A DNA stretch of 35,613 bases, from positions 1 through 35,613 of IMG/VR virus record IMGVR_UViG_3300025115_000035. One strand, written 5' to 3'. The translations under genes and the position numbers were made by a program. Positions 1 to 8,391 of this stretch are shown one piece after another (within the stretch, counting starts at the first letter, position 1; each line of letters opens with the position of its first letter). Below the pieces are notes generated by a model. The model saw only the letters and a program-made list of their open reading frames with translations. It was not told the DNA's origin and made no database searches. This DNA comes from a virus.

Positions 1-25
1 GTCAAAATTCAAAGGAGGGGTATTA

Positions 26-499
26 ATGGGTAGTACTGGTCGGCCATCTGTTCCTGCTCGGATAAAAGAGCTTTCAGGTACAATAAGAAAAGATCGTACC
101 CGGGAAGGCGTTCAGTTTGAACAGATAACAATTGTACCTAAACCGGAATCATGGCTTGACTATAAAGCAAAAAAATATTTCAATAATATCTGTGAGCTGC
201 TGATCAGCATAAAGCTTCTCGACTCCGGGAATGTGCAACTGGTTACACTGATGGCGCAGGAGTTCGCGCGCTATGAGAAAGCACAGCGCGAGATAAAAAA
301 AAGCGGAGAGGTTATCGAAGTGGGAGACAAGGGTTATCAGCAGCCATCGCCCTGGGTCGCTATAAGTAATCAAGCGCAAAAGAACTATCGCGATATAGCA
401 ACACTATTCGGGATGGATCCTATGAGCCGCCAGAAGATTGGCCCCGTGAAGAAAGAAGATAAGGATCCCTTTGATGAACTAAATAAGAAATACGAATGA
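26..499 (+). CDS. terS: Phage terminase small subunit (P27-like)
   Basis: Predicted DNA-recognition subunit of the packaging motor, which brings the concatemer or cos end to the large subunit. The 157-residue length and the N-terminal GRPSVPARIKELSGT segment fit the P27/Terminase_4 family, which typically opens with GRP-x-P followed by a short basic helix; the C-terminus is charged. The start is supported by a strong AAAGGAGGGG site six bases upstream. The frame is also open from base 2, so a longer form entering from outside the window cannot be excluded. The stop overlaps the next start (ATGA). It is unusual that the large subunit follows only 4.7 kb later, after six sugar-related genes. 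Confidence 0.85.
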   Translation: MGSTGRPSVPARIKELSGTIRKDRTREGVQFEQITIVPKPESWLDYKAKKYFNNICELLISIKLLDSGNVQLVTLMAQEFARYEKAQREIKKSGEVIEVGDKGYQQPSPWVAISNQAQKNYRDIATLFGMDPMSRQKIGPVKKEDKDPFDELNKKYE

Positions 500-1149
500 A
501 AACCAAGGTACTGATAATTAATTACAATCGCCTGCTGTTGCCTAAAGCAATGGCTGAATTTGTTGCTTCCCGTGGATGTGAGCCCGTATTCATTGATAAT
601 GCCAGCAACTACAAGCCGTTACTCGATTATTATAAGCACTCTCCTTTTGTCACAATGAAGATGCCTGCAAACTATGGTCATACGGTGTTGTGGAATAACC
701 GGCATTTGTTTAGGACTCTTGGTATCTGTGAGCCATTTATAATGACAGATCCCGACCTCGATCTTTCGGGTGTGCCATCAGACTTTTTGAACAAACTTAA
801 TGAAGGGCTTGAGCTTTATCCGGGGATAAGCAAGTGTGCCCTTTCTCTCGAGATTGAAGATCTGCCGGACACACGCGAAGGTAACTTTATTCGCTTCCAT
901 GAAGCAAAGTACTGGCAGTTTCCTCTTAATGAGAGGTTTTTTTCTGCTGACACAGATACAACCTTTGCTCTTTACCGGTGGCCGCTTGGCGATTACGATC
1001 ACAAAGCCGTTCGTACAAACAGACCGTATACTGCCCGCCATGTTCCATGGTATTACCCTAACCTCCGGGACATCCCGGAAGATGAACAATATTATTACGC
1101 AACCTGCAATGCAAGCAGCAGTGGAAAAGAAAGACTTATGCAGCTATGA
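496..1149 (+). CDS. Glycosyltransferase-like protein (GT-A type)
   Basis: Probable sugar transferase of 217 residues. It begins with a beta strand typical of GT-A folds (KVLIINYNR), has an FIDNAS segment near residues 32-37, and a TDPDLD motif at residues 84-89 that looks like the metal/nucleotide-sugar DxD site. The C-terminal third is Tyr-rich with no further motif I recognise. It starts inside the terS stop codon and its stop overlaps the next gene, so it is translationally coupled in the packaging operon. The acceptor (virion protein, host surface glycan or DNA) cannot be told from sequence. Confidence 0.7.
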   Translation: MKTKVLIINYNRLLLPKAMAEFVASRGCEPVFIDNASNYKPLLDYYKHSPFVTMKMPANYGHTVLWNNRHLFRTLGICEPFIMTDPDLDLSGVPSDFLNKLNEGLELYPGISKCALSLEIEDLPDTREGNFIRFHEAKYWQFPLNERFFSADTDTTFALYRWPLGDYDHKAVRTNRPYTARHVPWYYPNLRDIPEDEQYYYATCNASSSGKERLMQL

Positions 1150-1925
1150 AAAAGATAGTTATTGTAATGACATATTTTGAGCGTCAGGAGCAGCTCAATA
1201 AGACACTCCGCTCGATAGTGAAATCGGGTTACGCCAATTATGAGATCGTTGTGGTGGATGACGGCAGTCAGTATTTCCCTTACATATACGAGATGAACAA
1301 AAAAATTACGGTTCTTCATACCGAACGTAAGGTTTGGACAAACCCGGAGCCGGCTTACAACATCGGCATATATTATGCCATGCTTCAATCGCCCGATATA
1401 ATAATACTCCAGAATGCAGAGTGCTATCATGTGAACGATATTCTTTTTTACGCAAACCAGCATTTGAGAGACGATAATTATATTTCGTTTTCCTGCTTCT
1501 CAATAGACAAACAGAACACTTTTGCAAATCACGATATCACTGCCTTGTTACAGGCCCATGAATATGGAGCCAGTATGGACGGGCAGGTTGCCTGGTATAA
1601 TCACCCTCGCTATAGACCTGTTGGTTATGACTTTTGCTCTGCAATATCAGCTGAGAATATGAGAAAGCTGAATGGTTATGATGAGCGGCTGTCAGATGGA
1701 TGCGGTTATGGCGACGATTATTTGCTTCAGAGAATAAAGATGCTTGGTTTAAAAGTTCAGATACCAGAACCTCCTGCTCCCTTTGTAGTTCATCAATGGC
1801 ACTACAATACTAAAACACCAGATAATAAATCTCAGTTAGTTGAAAAAAACAGGATTCTTTATCATGAACTGCTGAAGGAAAATAATTATAAGGCTGTTCA
1901 TAAATACACAACCGATCTGTTATGA
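1146..1925 (+). CDS. Family 2 glycosyltransferase
   Basis: Inverting GT2-type glycosyltransferase, 259 residues. The nucleotide-binding strand VVVDDGS lies at residues 35-41, and the conserved acceptor-side segment GYDERLSDGCGYGDDYLLQRI-like (about 178-198) carries the likely catalytic Asp. A late VHQWH matches the C-terminal His often seen in GT2 enzymes. The usual DxD is replaced by QNAEC (89-93), as in some GT2 subfamilies, so metal binding may differ. The gene overlaps both neighbours by four bases. It probably acts in the cytoplasm on a nucleotide sugar; donor and acceptor are unknown. Confidence 0.85.
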   Translation: MKKIVIVMTYFERQEQLNKTLRSIVKSGYANYEIVVVDDGSQYFPYIYEMNKKITVLHTERKVWTNPEPAYNIGIYYAMLQSPDIIILQNAECYHVNDILFYANQHLRDDNYISFSCFSIDKQNTFANHDITALLQAHEYGASMDGQVAWYNHPRYRPVGYDFCSAISAENMRKLNGYDERLSDGCGYGDDYLLQRIKMLGLKVQIPEPPAPFVVHQWHYNTKTPDNKSQLVEKNRILYHELLKENNYKAVHKYTTDLL

Positions 1926-3037
1926 GGATACTTTTCATAAACCCCTGGGCCGGAGAAATTTTTCCCCCTCCTTCTCTTGGATACTTGCAGGCAATTGCCA
2001 GGATAAATGGGATTGTCACAAGTGCAATGGATCTGAATGAGAAGAACCTGGCATGGGCCCAGGGCGAGAAGTGGGATCTGATTGCGGTCAGCTTTCACTC
2101 TTTCTCTGTTCAGTACGCACAGAAACTGCGCTCCTATTTTAAGGATGTAAAGATGATTTGCGGAGGTCATCACCCGACCGCTATGCCGGAACAGATGCTC
2201 AGTATGGGTTACGATCAGGTTGTTATAGGGGAGGGAGAAAGGGCTTTAATGGAGATATGCCAGGGTAATTGCGAGCCTGTAGTCAGGTGTGATACATATA
2301 AGGATCTCGACGAGTTGCCCTTTCCCGACTACTCCGGCTTTTACGGTAACTGGTCTATGGGAATACCTGTGATTAGTTCGCGCGGATGTCCTTTCACTTG
2401 TTCGTTTTGCGCTTCAGCAGATTTCTGGGGAAGAAAGTACCGGATGAGAAGCGCGGAGAATGTAGTTAAAGAGATACTCCTGTCAGGGTGGAAACAATTT
2501 ATGTTTGAAGATGACAATTTCACCCTTAATAGAAAAAGGGCAATCGATGTCTGCTCTCTTCTCCGCGAGAAAGGAGGCTTCTCATGGCAGTGTGCCAGCC
2601 GTGCTGAGACTTTGGCTGATGATGAACTCTGCTGGAATCTTAAATCTGCCGGATGCCATACCGTATGGCTGGGCGTGGAAAGCTTCAGCCAGATGTCTCT
2701 TGACCGGTGCGGCAAAAGAACTACAGTTGGGAAAATGGTTGCAGGGATTAAAACGGCACACAGGTATCAGCTCGACACAATGAGTCAGTTCATTGCCGGC
2801 CTGCCCGATGATACTGAGAAAGATATTGATGAGACATGTCGTGTTATCAGAACTGAAAATATTGGTCGCCGGGGCGCAAATGTTCTATGGCTGTTACCTA
2901 ATACGGAGGCTTACAGGAGGGCAAAAGAAAAAGGATTTGATGATAACACATACCTGTATGCCGGAGCTCCCTTCTATACACTTGAGTATGACTATACGAC
3001 ATTAAGAAATTGGGAAACTAAAATCAATAAAGCATGA
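1922..3037 (+). CDS. B12-binding radical SAM protein
   Basis: 371 residues in two recognisable parts. Residues 1-112 look like a cobalamin-binding Rossmann domain (ILFINPW start, GGHHPTAMPE, then VIGEGE). The radical SAM domain follows with the cluster motif C156-x3-C160-x2-C163 and an FEDDNFT segment. Family members perform B12-dependent methylation or other radical chemistry on unactivated carbons and are frequent in sugar, lipid and natural-product pathways. Set between glycosyltransferases and an epimerase, it may modify a sugar or a glycan carrier, but the substrate is inference. The B12-binding DxHxxG motif is not evident, as in many relatives, so cobalamin use is uncertain. Confidence 0.88.
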   Translation: MRILFINPWAGEIFPPPSLGYLQAIARINGIVTSAMDLNEKNLAWAQGEKWDLIAVSFHSFSVQYAQKLRSYFKDVKMICGGHHPTAMPEQMLSMGYDQVVIGEGERALMEICQGNCEPVVRCDTYKDLDELPFPDYSGFYGNWSMGIPVISSRGCPFTCSFCASADFWGRKYRMRSAENVVKEILLSGWKQFMFEDDNFTLNRKRAIDVCSLLREKGGFSWQCASRAETLADDELCWNLKSAGCHTVWLGVESFSQMSLDRCGKRTTVGKMVAGIKTAHRYQLDTMSQFIAGLPDDTEKDIDETCRVIRTENIGRRGANVLWLLPNTEAYRRAKEKGFDDNTYLYAGAPFYTLEYDYTTLRNWETKINKA

Positions 3038-3927
3038 AAATTCTTATTACAGGAGTAAGGGGAAACATAGGCAGCCAGCTGGTGCCTTTCCTGGAGAAAA
3101 ATGGGCATGAGGTTTTTGGTGTGGACATTGTGCAGGGTACTGGTGTAAATTACAAGGTTGCGGATATCAATTACCCGGGAGATCTATTCGATGTGTTCAG
3201 GACTTTTAAACCTGAAGTGTGTTACCACATGGCTGCAATGGTAAGCAGGGTTACGTGTGAGTACTCGCCGAACATAACCATACAAACAAATATTTCAGGA
3301 ACCAGGAACATAGTTAATTTATGTATGATGTATAACACACGGCTGATCTTCTTTTCAACCTCTGAGGTATATGGAAATACTGGTGGCTTGTTGAGTGAAG
3401 TAAGAGATCCTGAACCCAATAATCTTTACGGGTTCTCAAAAATGGTTGGTGAAATGTATGTGAGATATGAATGGGGGCTTGGGCTGGATGCTGTAATTGT
3501 AAGGCCTTTTATGTTTTACCACGAGGATGAAACAAGGGGCGATCACAGAAGTGCTATGATAAGGTTTGTCACAAATTTGCATGAGGGCAAGAAAATTGAG
3601 GTTCATCGAAACAGCGGAAGATCTTGGATGCACATGGATGATGCTTGTGATGTACTCGCCAGGATACTTAACATCAAAGGCAACTTTGTGATGAACATAG
3701 GGAGCTCTGATTATATCTATACCGAGAACCTGGCGAAGATAATCTGCCAGAAGATGAATAAGGATTATGACAGTTTCTGCAATATAACAACCCTGCCGGG
3801 ACAGATGACGCTGACCAAAATACCGGATATCTCCAGAATGATGCAACTCACCGGAAAGACTGAGATGACGGTTTCTCTTGAAGAAGGTATTGATAGGGTT
3901 ATTAACAGGGTTATATCCGGGAGATGA
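3034..3927 (+). CDS. NAD-dependent epimerase/dehydratase (extended SDR)
   Basis: 297-residue extended short-chain dehydrogenase/reductase, the family that interconverts nucleotide sugars (epimerases, 4,6-dehydratases, reductases). The NAD-binding glycine motif GVRGNIGS is at residues 7-14, an HMAA segment near 65, Ser/Thr at FFSTSEVYG (106-114) and the catalytic YGFSK at 132-136. RSWMHMDDACD near 201-211 fits the C-terminal substrate-binding part. It probably supplies a modified sugar nucleotide for the flanking transferases. It overlaps both neighbours by four bases, so the cassette is one transcript. The exact sugar cannot be predicted. Confidence 0.88.
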   Translation: MKILITGVRGNIGSQLVPFLEKNGHEVFGVDIVQGTGVNYKVADINYPGDLFDVFRTFKPEVCYHMAAMVSRVTCEYSPNITIQTNISGTRNIVNLCMMYNTRLIFFSTSEVYGNTGGLLSEVRDPEPNNLYGFSKMVGEMYVRYEWGLGLDAVIVRPFMFYHEDETRGDHRSAMIRFVTNLHEGKKIEVHRNSGRSWMHMDDACDVLARILNIKGNFVMNIGSSDYIYTENLAKIICQKMNKDYDSFCNITTLPGQMTLTKIPDISRMMQLTGKTEMTVSLEEGIDRVINRVISGR

Positions 3928-4616
3928 AGAACGTAACTGCTATAACGGTTGTGTACAACACAAAAGAGCTCTTCAGGAAAGCCTACGATAGCGTCCGCTC
4001 CTTTCATCCTGATATGCCCATGGTTATCGTCGATGGCAGCGACAGAAAAGATCCCTGTTACTCCTATGTGGCAGGCCTTGCCTCAAACCCGCTCAACAAT
4101 ATTCACCAGGTGAGTCACAATATCGGGCACGGCAAAGGGATGCACTACGGCATAGGTAAATGCACAACCCCTTATGCACTGGTATTCGATAGCGATATTG
4201 TTATGCTTAAAAGCCCTGTGCGCGAAATGCTTAACCTTATGTTCCCTTCCACTTATGGGGTGGGATGGGTAACCGAGATCGGATTCGATGGGTACGATTT
4301 TGGCACACCGGGTAAGAAGCATATTAGCGCGGTGCCATATCTGCATCCGTATTTCATGCTTCTGAATGTTGATCAGTACAAATGTTTCTTTCGCTTTGTG
4401 CACCATGGGGCTCCATGTTATAAGGCAATGACAGATCTGTATAATAAGAATCAGTCGTGGAGGCTCAGATACTTCCCTGGCCTTACCGGTCATACGAAAG
4501 GATCGGGCATTAACTGGCAGGGAAAACCGAGCGAGTTCATTCAGCACGATTTTGGAGGTACGCGGCTGAACAACCGGAAGATGGGAAAAAAAGAGATAGA
4601 AGGGTTTTGGGAATAA
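3924..4616 (+). CDS. Glycosyltransferase (GT2-like)
   Basis: 230-residue GT-A fold protein. It opens with a strand-helix pair (AITVVYNTKELFRKAYDSV), has IVDGSD at residues 35-40 and a clear DSD metal/sugar-nucleotide motif at 89-91, inside a LVFDSDIV strand. A Gly/His-rich segment (GLTGHTKGSG) lies near 191-200. The length is short for a full GT2 but normal for phage versions. It follows the epimerase by overlap and precedes the next transferase by 12 bases. Catalytic activity is likely; the acceptor is unknown. Confidence 0.8.
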   Translation: MKNVTAITVVYNTKELFRKAYDSVRSFHPDMPMVIVDGSDRKDPCYSYVAGLASNPLNNIHQVSHNIGHGKGMHYGIGKCTTPYALVFDSDIVMLKSPVREMLNLMFPSTYGVGWVTEIGFDGYDFGTPGKKHISAVPYLHPYFMLLNVDQYKCFFRFVHHGAPCYKAMTDLYNKNQSWRLRYFPGLTGHTKGSGINWQGKPSEFIQHDFGGTRLNNRKMGKKEIEGFWE

Positions 4617-4628
4617 TAAAAATACATT

Positions 4629-5213
4629 ATGAAACTTCACATTATAGTAACAGCATTTCACAGGCCTGTACATCTCAACAGGCTTATACTCGATTTCATT
4701 CTGCAGTCGAATAAGAACTGGCAGATGTATATTGTTCACGACGGACCTGCTCTCAAAGAGATAAAGGAGATTGTCGATTCATTCGGCGACAAGCGGATCG
4801 GCCTTCATATCACGCCCCGCGTTAACGGATTCTGGGGCCATCCCAACCGCGCCATGATGCTCGACCGCATACAGGGAGAACAGGGCGATTATGTTCTCAT
4901 TACTAACGACGACAACCAGTACACTCAGAACCTGGTTGCCACACTTCATTCCTGTTTTCACCCTGCCGTAGGGTTTATTTACTACGACTGCCTTCATAAT
5001 TACTTTGGCTACGACCTTTTCCGGTCCGATATTAAAGTCGGCGGCATCGACATGGGAAGCTTTGTGGTAAGGCTCGATATCGCCAAAAAGGTGGGATTCA
5101 CCACCTATGTCGAAACCGCCGATGGCGTTTATGCTGTTGAATGCGCCGCGGAATGCCGCAAGCAGAACCTTCAGGTTAAGAAAGTCAGCAAAGTAATGTT
5201 TATTCATAACTGA
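4629..5213 (+). CDS. Glycosyltransferase-like protein (GT2-related)
   Basis: 194-residue protein with the start of a GT2 fold (LHIIVTAFHRP), the strand YIVHDGP at 34-40, and ITNDDNQYT at 91-99 in the place of the DxD motif. It is the fourth transferase-like protein of the cassette and the last gene before the large terminase, whose ATG overlaps its stop. Sequence composition becomes more like that of the structural genes from here on. Function as a sugar transferase is likely; donor and acceptor are not predictable. Confidence 0.75.
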   Translation: MKLHIIVTAFHRPVHLNRLILDFILQSNKNWQMYIVHDGPALKEIKEIVDSFGDKRIGLHITPRVNGFWGHPNRAMMLDRIQGEQGDYVLITNDDNQYTQNLVATLHSCFHPAVGFIYYDCLHNYFGYDLFRSDIKVGGIDMGSFVVRLDIAKKVGFTTYVETADGVYAVECAAECRKQNLQVKKVSKVMFIHN

Positions 5214-6892
5214 TGATCCGCGAAGCAGAAAAATATATTAAAGACGTTCTCTCCGGTGTCGTTGCCGTAAGCAAGACAACCAGGCTTACCTTTGAAAGGC
5301 ATAAGGCCGATTTACAGGTAGCCCCCGAAAATGGCTGGTACTTCGATAAAAAGGCTGCCGAGCGGGTGTTCGATTTCTGTTCACTTCTTAAACACTGCCC
5401 CGATAAAAAGCAGTGGGTAACCTTTACACCTGAGCCCTGGCAGGCGGCAATCATATATATCGTTTTCGGATGGAAGAAGAAAGACGGCATGCGCCGTTTC
5501 AGCTATGCTTATATCGAGATCCCGAAAAAGAACGGCAAAACAACATTCGCCGCTCTCTTTGCTAACTACCTTCTGTTCTTCGATGGCGAGGAAGAAGCCG
5601 AGGTCTACTGTGCTGCTACTGTTGAGAAACAGGCTCATATCTGTTTCGACAAGGCAAAACGTATGATCGAGAAAAGCCCTGCGCTGGCAAAGCGTGCCCG
5701 CTGTCTTACCAATAACGTCAGCGTGCTGAGTACTGCCAGTAAAATGGAACCGCTCGGGCGCGACTCTGAAAGAATGGAGGGAGTGAACCCGCACGGTGCA
5801 ATCTTCGACGAGTTCCATGTTTTTACCTGGAAAAACTACCTGGTATTCGAGAACATCCAGTCGGCAACCGTCAACCGCCGCCAGCCCCTGGTTACTATTA
5901 TAACAACATCAGGCCGTGATAAGGATCTGCCATGCTTCGAGTACCGCGCCCTGTGCATCGACATCCTTAACGGCATAAAAGTTCAGGACGACACTTTCGC
6001 AATAATCTACACACTCGACGACGACGACGACTGGAAAGATACTGATGTGTGGCGCAAGGCAAATCCCAACTGGGGAATATCCGTTCTGCCCGAACGGTTT
6101 GAAGATGAGTTTAAGGGTGCCGTTAACAGCACCACAAAAGAGGTGGCATTCAAAACAAAGAACCTGAACATATGGGTTGATGCGCCTACCGTATGGATGA
6201 CCGACGAAAAATGGATGCAGTGCCATCATGGGCTTCAGTATAAGGATCTGCCTGGCAAGGATGCTTATGCAGGGCTCGACCTGGCAAGCCATATCGACCT
6301 TATCTCGCTGGCTCTTTTCTTCCCCGATATCAAAGGGCACCCTGCAATAAGGTGGTGGCACTGGATACCCGAAGAGAAAGCAAGAGAGAAAGCCGATAAG
6401 GTTGATTATATGCTCTGGATAAAACAGGGCCATATGAAAATGTTCCCAGGATCCATTATCGATACCGATCAGCTTGTACACGATGTGCTCGAGATAGTAA
6501 AGCAGTATAATGTTATCGGGCTCGGTTACGATCCGCATATGGCGCATCACGGAACCATACAGGGAATAATGAAGGGAGGCTTCCCCATTCAGCGCCTCGA
6601 TCCCTATTCCCAGGCACATATTAACATGAGCCCTCCCACTAAAGAGTTCGAGAAGATGGTTATGTCGGGCGAGCTCGAACATTTCAATAACCCCCTTCTC
6701 CGCTGGCAGTTGAAGAACGTGGTTATTTATGTCGATAAGAACGGCAACATCTCTCCGCATAAAGGTAAAAGCAAGGAAAAAATCGACGGTATTGTGGCAG
6801 GCATCACTGCCATAGGTGAGTACCTTACCATTACCAACGGCGATCCCGAACATGCCGAAATTTATAAAGATCATAACCTTCGCTTTTTATGA
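5213..6892 (+). CDS. terL: Phage terminase large subunit
   Basis: ATPase/nuclease of the DNA-packaging motor, docking on the portal. 559 residues, the usual size of Terminase_1 (HK97-like) enzymes. The ATPase half shows a Walker A-like IPKKNGKTT at 103-111 and Walker B AIFDE at 196-200, followed by TIITTSG (coupling motif region). The nuclease half starts near YAGLDLAS with the first conserved Asp, has LGYDPH in the middle and the late DGIVAGITAIGE with the last Asp. The start overlaps the stop of the last sugar gene. This packaging type goes with the HK97-type portal, protease and capsid genes downstream. Confidence 0.97.
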   Translation: MIREAEKYIKDVLSGVVAVSKTTRLTFERHKADLQVAPENGWYFDKKAAERVFDFCSLLKHCPDKKQWVTFTPEPWQAAIIYIVFGWKKKDGMRRFSYAYIEIPKKNGKTTFAALFANYLLFFDGEEEAEVYCAATVEKQAHICFDKAKRMIEKSPALAKRARCLTNNVSVLSTASKMEPLGRDSERMEGVNPHGAIFDEFHVFTWKNYLVFENIQSATVNRRQPLVTIITTSGRDKDLPCFEYRALCIDILNGIKVQDDTFAIIYTLDDDDDWKDTDVWRKANPNWGISVLPERFEDEFKGAVNSTTKEVAFKTKNLNIWVDAPTVWMTDEKWMQCHHGLQYKDLPGKDAYAGLDLASHIDLISLALFFPDIKGHPAIRWWHWIPEEKAREKADKVDYMLWIKQGHMKMFPGSIIDTDQLVHDVLEIVKQYNVIGLGYDPHMAHHGTIQGIMKGGFPIQRLDPYSQAHINMSPPTKEFEKMVMSGELEHFNNPLLRWQLKNVVIYVDKNGNISPHKGKSKEKIDGIVAGITAIGEYLTITNGDPEHAEIYKDHNLRFL

Positions 6893-7146
6893 AGAAGAAA
6901 TACAGAAAGCCGGTAATAAACAAAGGCGGAACAGTTGAGCTTGATGCCGACATCCTTCGCATGTGGCGGAGCGACGAGTTTATCGATCTCTTCTGGGAGA
7001 AGCTCCGCGATGCACGCAAAGACGACTCTTCCATCTCGTACGAAACAATATTCACCGCTATGAATGAGAAATGGTTTAATGCTTTTGGTATGTTGCGGTT
7101 CTCAAGTTACGATAGTTTTAAAATATTGTTATTCAGAAAGAAATGA
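6889..7146 (+). CDS. Small hypothetical protein
   Basis: 85 residues, start overlapping the terL stop. N-terminus is strongly basic (MKKKYRKPVINKGG), the middle is amphipathic and acidic-basic mixed, the C-terminus basic. No domain recognised. The position directly behind terL suggests co-translation with the packaging genes. Confidence 0.6.
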   Translation: MKKKYRKPVINKGGTVELDADILRMWRSDEFIDLFWEKLRDARKDDSSISYETIFTAMNEKWFNAFGMLRFSSYDSFKILLFRKK

Positions 7147-7235
7147 AAGATAAACTCTGGTATAATATAGCAATGCTCATTGGCATGCTTTTGTTTATTG
7201 GTTATCTTATTGTGTTATCATGCCGATTAAGTTAG
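7143..7235 (+). CDS. Possible 30-residue membrane peptide
   Basis: A 30-codon frame beginning in the stop codon of the preceding gene (ATGA). Its product has one hydrophobic stretch (about residues 9-27, IAMLIGMLLFIGYLIVLSC-like) after a short charged start, so it would be a single-pass membrane peptide. No family is recognised. The coupling and the clean hydrophobic profile are the only evidence. Confidence 0.4.
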   Translation: MKDKLWYNIAMLIGMLLFIGYLIVLSCRLS

Positions 7236-7324
7236 AGAACAGAAAGCGATATCCTGTGAATAGGGATGATTCTGTTAATATTTGTTTTGGCTACAATGTA
7301 ATATTAGTATTGAGTAAACATTAA
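7220..7324 (+). pseudogene. Possible truncated HNH endonuclease start
   Basis: A 34-codon frame whose first residues, MPIKLENRKRYPVN, resemble the N-terminus of a common phage HNH endonuclease family (typically MPI+PEN+xRYPxxW before the Cys/His domain). Here the Cys pair and HNH core are absent and the frame ends after an unrelated-looking AT-rich stretch. It may be the stump of a deleted nuclease gene, which often sits near terminase and portal genes. This is based on a remembered family pattern only. Confidence 0.35.
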
Positions 7325-7336
7325 AGACAAGTAACT

Positions 7337-7573
7337 ATGCAAGAAAAGGAATTTAATAATCTTATGGACGGAAAGCCTGCTAAATGGTTTGAAATGATTG
7401 AACCGACTAAACCTACTTTAAAAGAGGTTAAGGAGAAAGAACAACCTATCCCTGTGGATAAACTGACAAGGATAAAAATGTTTATTGCTCAGAAACGGGC
7501 AAATGGTATGTCTGAAAAGAATATCCGTAAAGCCGTTAAGAGAAAGTTTAAAATTTCTGTAATAAACAAGTAA
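7337..7573 (+). CDS. Small basic hypothetical protein
   Basis: 78 residues, Lys-rich. The C-terminal 35 residues (KLTRIKMFIAQKRANGMSEKNIRKAVKRKFKISV) form a basic helical region that could bind nucleic acid; the N-terminus is acidic/mixed. The leader ACAAGTAACT directly precedes the ATG, and the same ten bases precede the next gene. No family recognised. Confidence 0.55.
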   Translation: MQEKEFNNLMDGKPAKWFEMIEPTKPTLKEVKEKEQPIPVDKLTRIKMFIAQKRANGMSEKNIRKAVKRKFKISVINK

Positions 7574-7575
7574 CT

Positions 7576-7974
7576 ATGAAAGCACTAACAGAACAGAAAA
7601 TAAGAGATTTATGTAAAAGGCAACCGATAGGATGGATAGAGGAACTCCTTGCCTTACAGAGAGAGGAGAAAGGAAAACTTTCTATTGCCCAAATGAGAGA
7701 TTGGTATGAAACATATTGGCAAGATAAGTTAAGACTTGTACCTAATACAATTACTGCCCCTGAAGCATATCAAATGTTAATTGATTTTGCATCAAGGGTT
7801 GAGCAGTCAGAGCCGACAAAAGAACTGCCGACAGAAAGTGAAGTAGTGGAATGGGCAGAAAAAGAAGCTAATAGATTTTACTTTCCTGAAAGATCGGCAA
7901 ATGAAAGGGTAAGAATTGCAGATTTTATATTTGCTATGAAACATTTTTACAATACGTGGCTACGTTCAAAATGA
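7576..7974 (+). CDS. Hypothetical protein
   Basis: 132 residues, no recognised domain. The N-terminal MKALTEQKIRDLC segment looks helical; the C-terminal half (TESEVVEWAEKEANRFYF...MKHFYNTWLRSK) resembles small accessory proteins of Bacteroidales phages and is rich in aromatics. It is AT-rich compared with the capsid genes. A 19-codon frame starting in its stop codon repeats its first seven residues. Confidence 0.6.
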   Translation: MKALTEQKIRDLCKRQPIGWIEELLALQREEKGKLSIAQMRDWYETYWQDKLRLVPNTITAPEAYQMLIDFASRVEQSEPTKELPTESEVVEWAEKEANRFYFPERSANERVRIADFIFAMKHFYNTWLRSK

Positions 7975-8030
7975 AAGCATTAACAGAGCAGCAGATAATT
8001 GAGGCTATAGTAAAAGACAATGATATTTAA
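7971..8030 (+). pseudogene. 19-codon remnant duplicating the preceding gene's start
   Basis: The frame begins in the stop of the 7576 gene and starts MKALTEQQIIEAIVKDNDI. The first seven residues are identical to the start of the 7576 product and the DNA of the first codons is nearly so. It overlaps the start of the next gene. It looks like the stump left by a duplication and deletion, or a short leader peptide coupling two genes. Confidence 0.35.
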
Positions 8031-8391
8031 TCATAGAACAGTACGCTATCTCAATGAGATGGGGGCTAAGTTAGTTAAGTCTGAGTATAAAATTACAGCT
8101 ACAGACTTTAAGGGACTTGTGGCTTTTGTAAACAAGGTTGACACATACCAGAAAAGGAACGGGAAACTTTGTATAGTTGAACATCATTTTGGTAAATGGA
8201 TTCCTTTTACAAAAGATGACGTGCAACATGGACGTGGAAATCATACAACTTTTGATAGTAGTGTGTATGGTATTGAGGAGATACACGGGACACATACCAC
8301 TAAATATCTTACAAAGGAAACAAAGGCAATGATTGTTCAGAAATATATTACACTGACCCAACCATCACGGCTTGAAAAGCCGAGTGCGTAG
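8020..8391 (+). CDS. Hypothetical protein
   Basis: 123 residues, mildly basic, no recognised domain. It contains a His-rich middle (VEHHFGKW ... HGRGNHTTF ... HGTHTTKY) that might bind metal. The 3' end of the gene carries a CGGCTT/AAGCCG hairpin (8368-8382) followed within 30 bases by a T-rich run, a possible weak terminator. AT-rich codon use fits the accessory stretch rather than the capsid module. Confidence 0.55.
   Translation: MIFNHRTVRYLNEMGAKLVKSEYKITATDFKGLVAFVNKVDTYQKRNGKLCIVEHHFGKWIPFTKDDVQHGRGNHTTFDSSVYGIEEIHGTHTTKYLTKETKAMIVQKYITLTQPSRLEKPSA

Noticed and set aside
5909-6874. 321-codon frame on the - strand
   Set aside because: Complement of the terL nuclease region, whose motifs are clear on the + strand.
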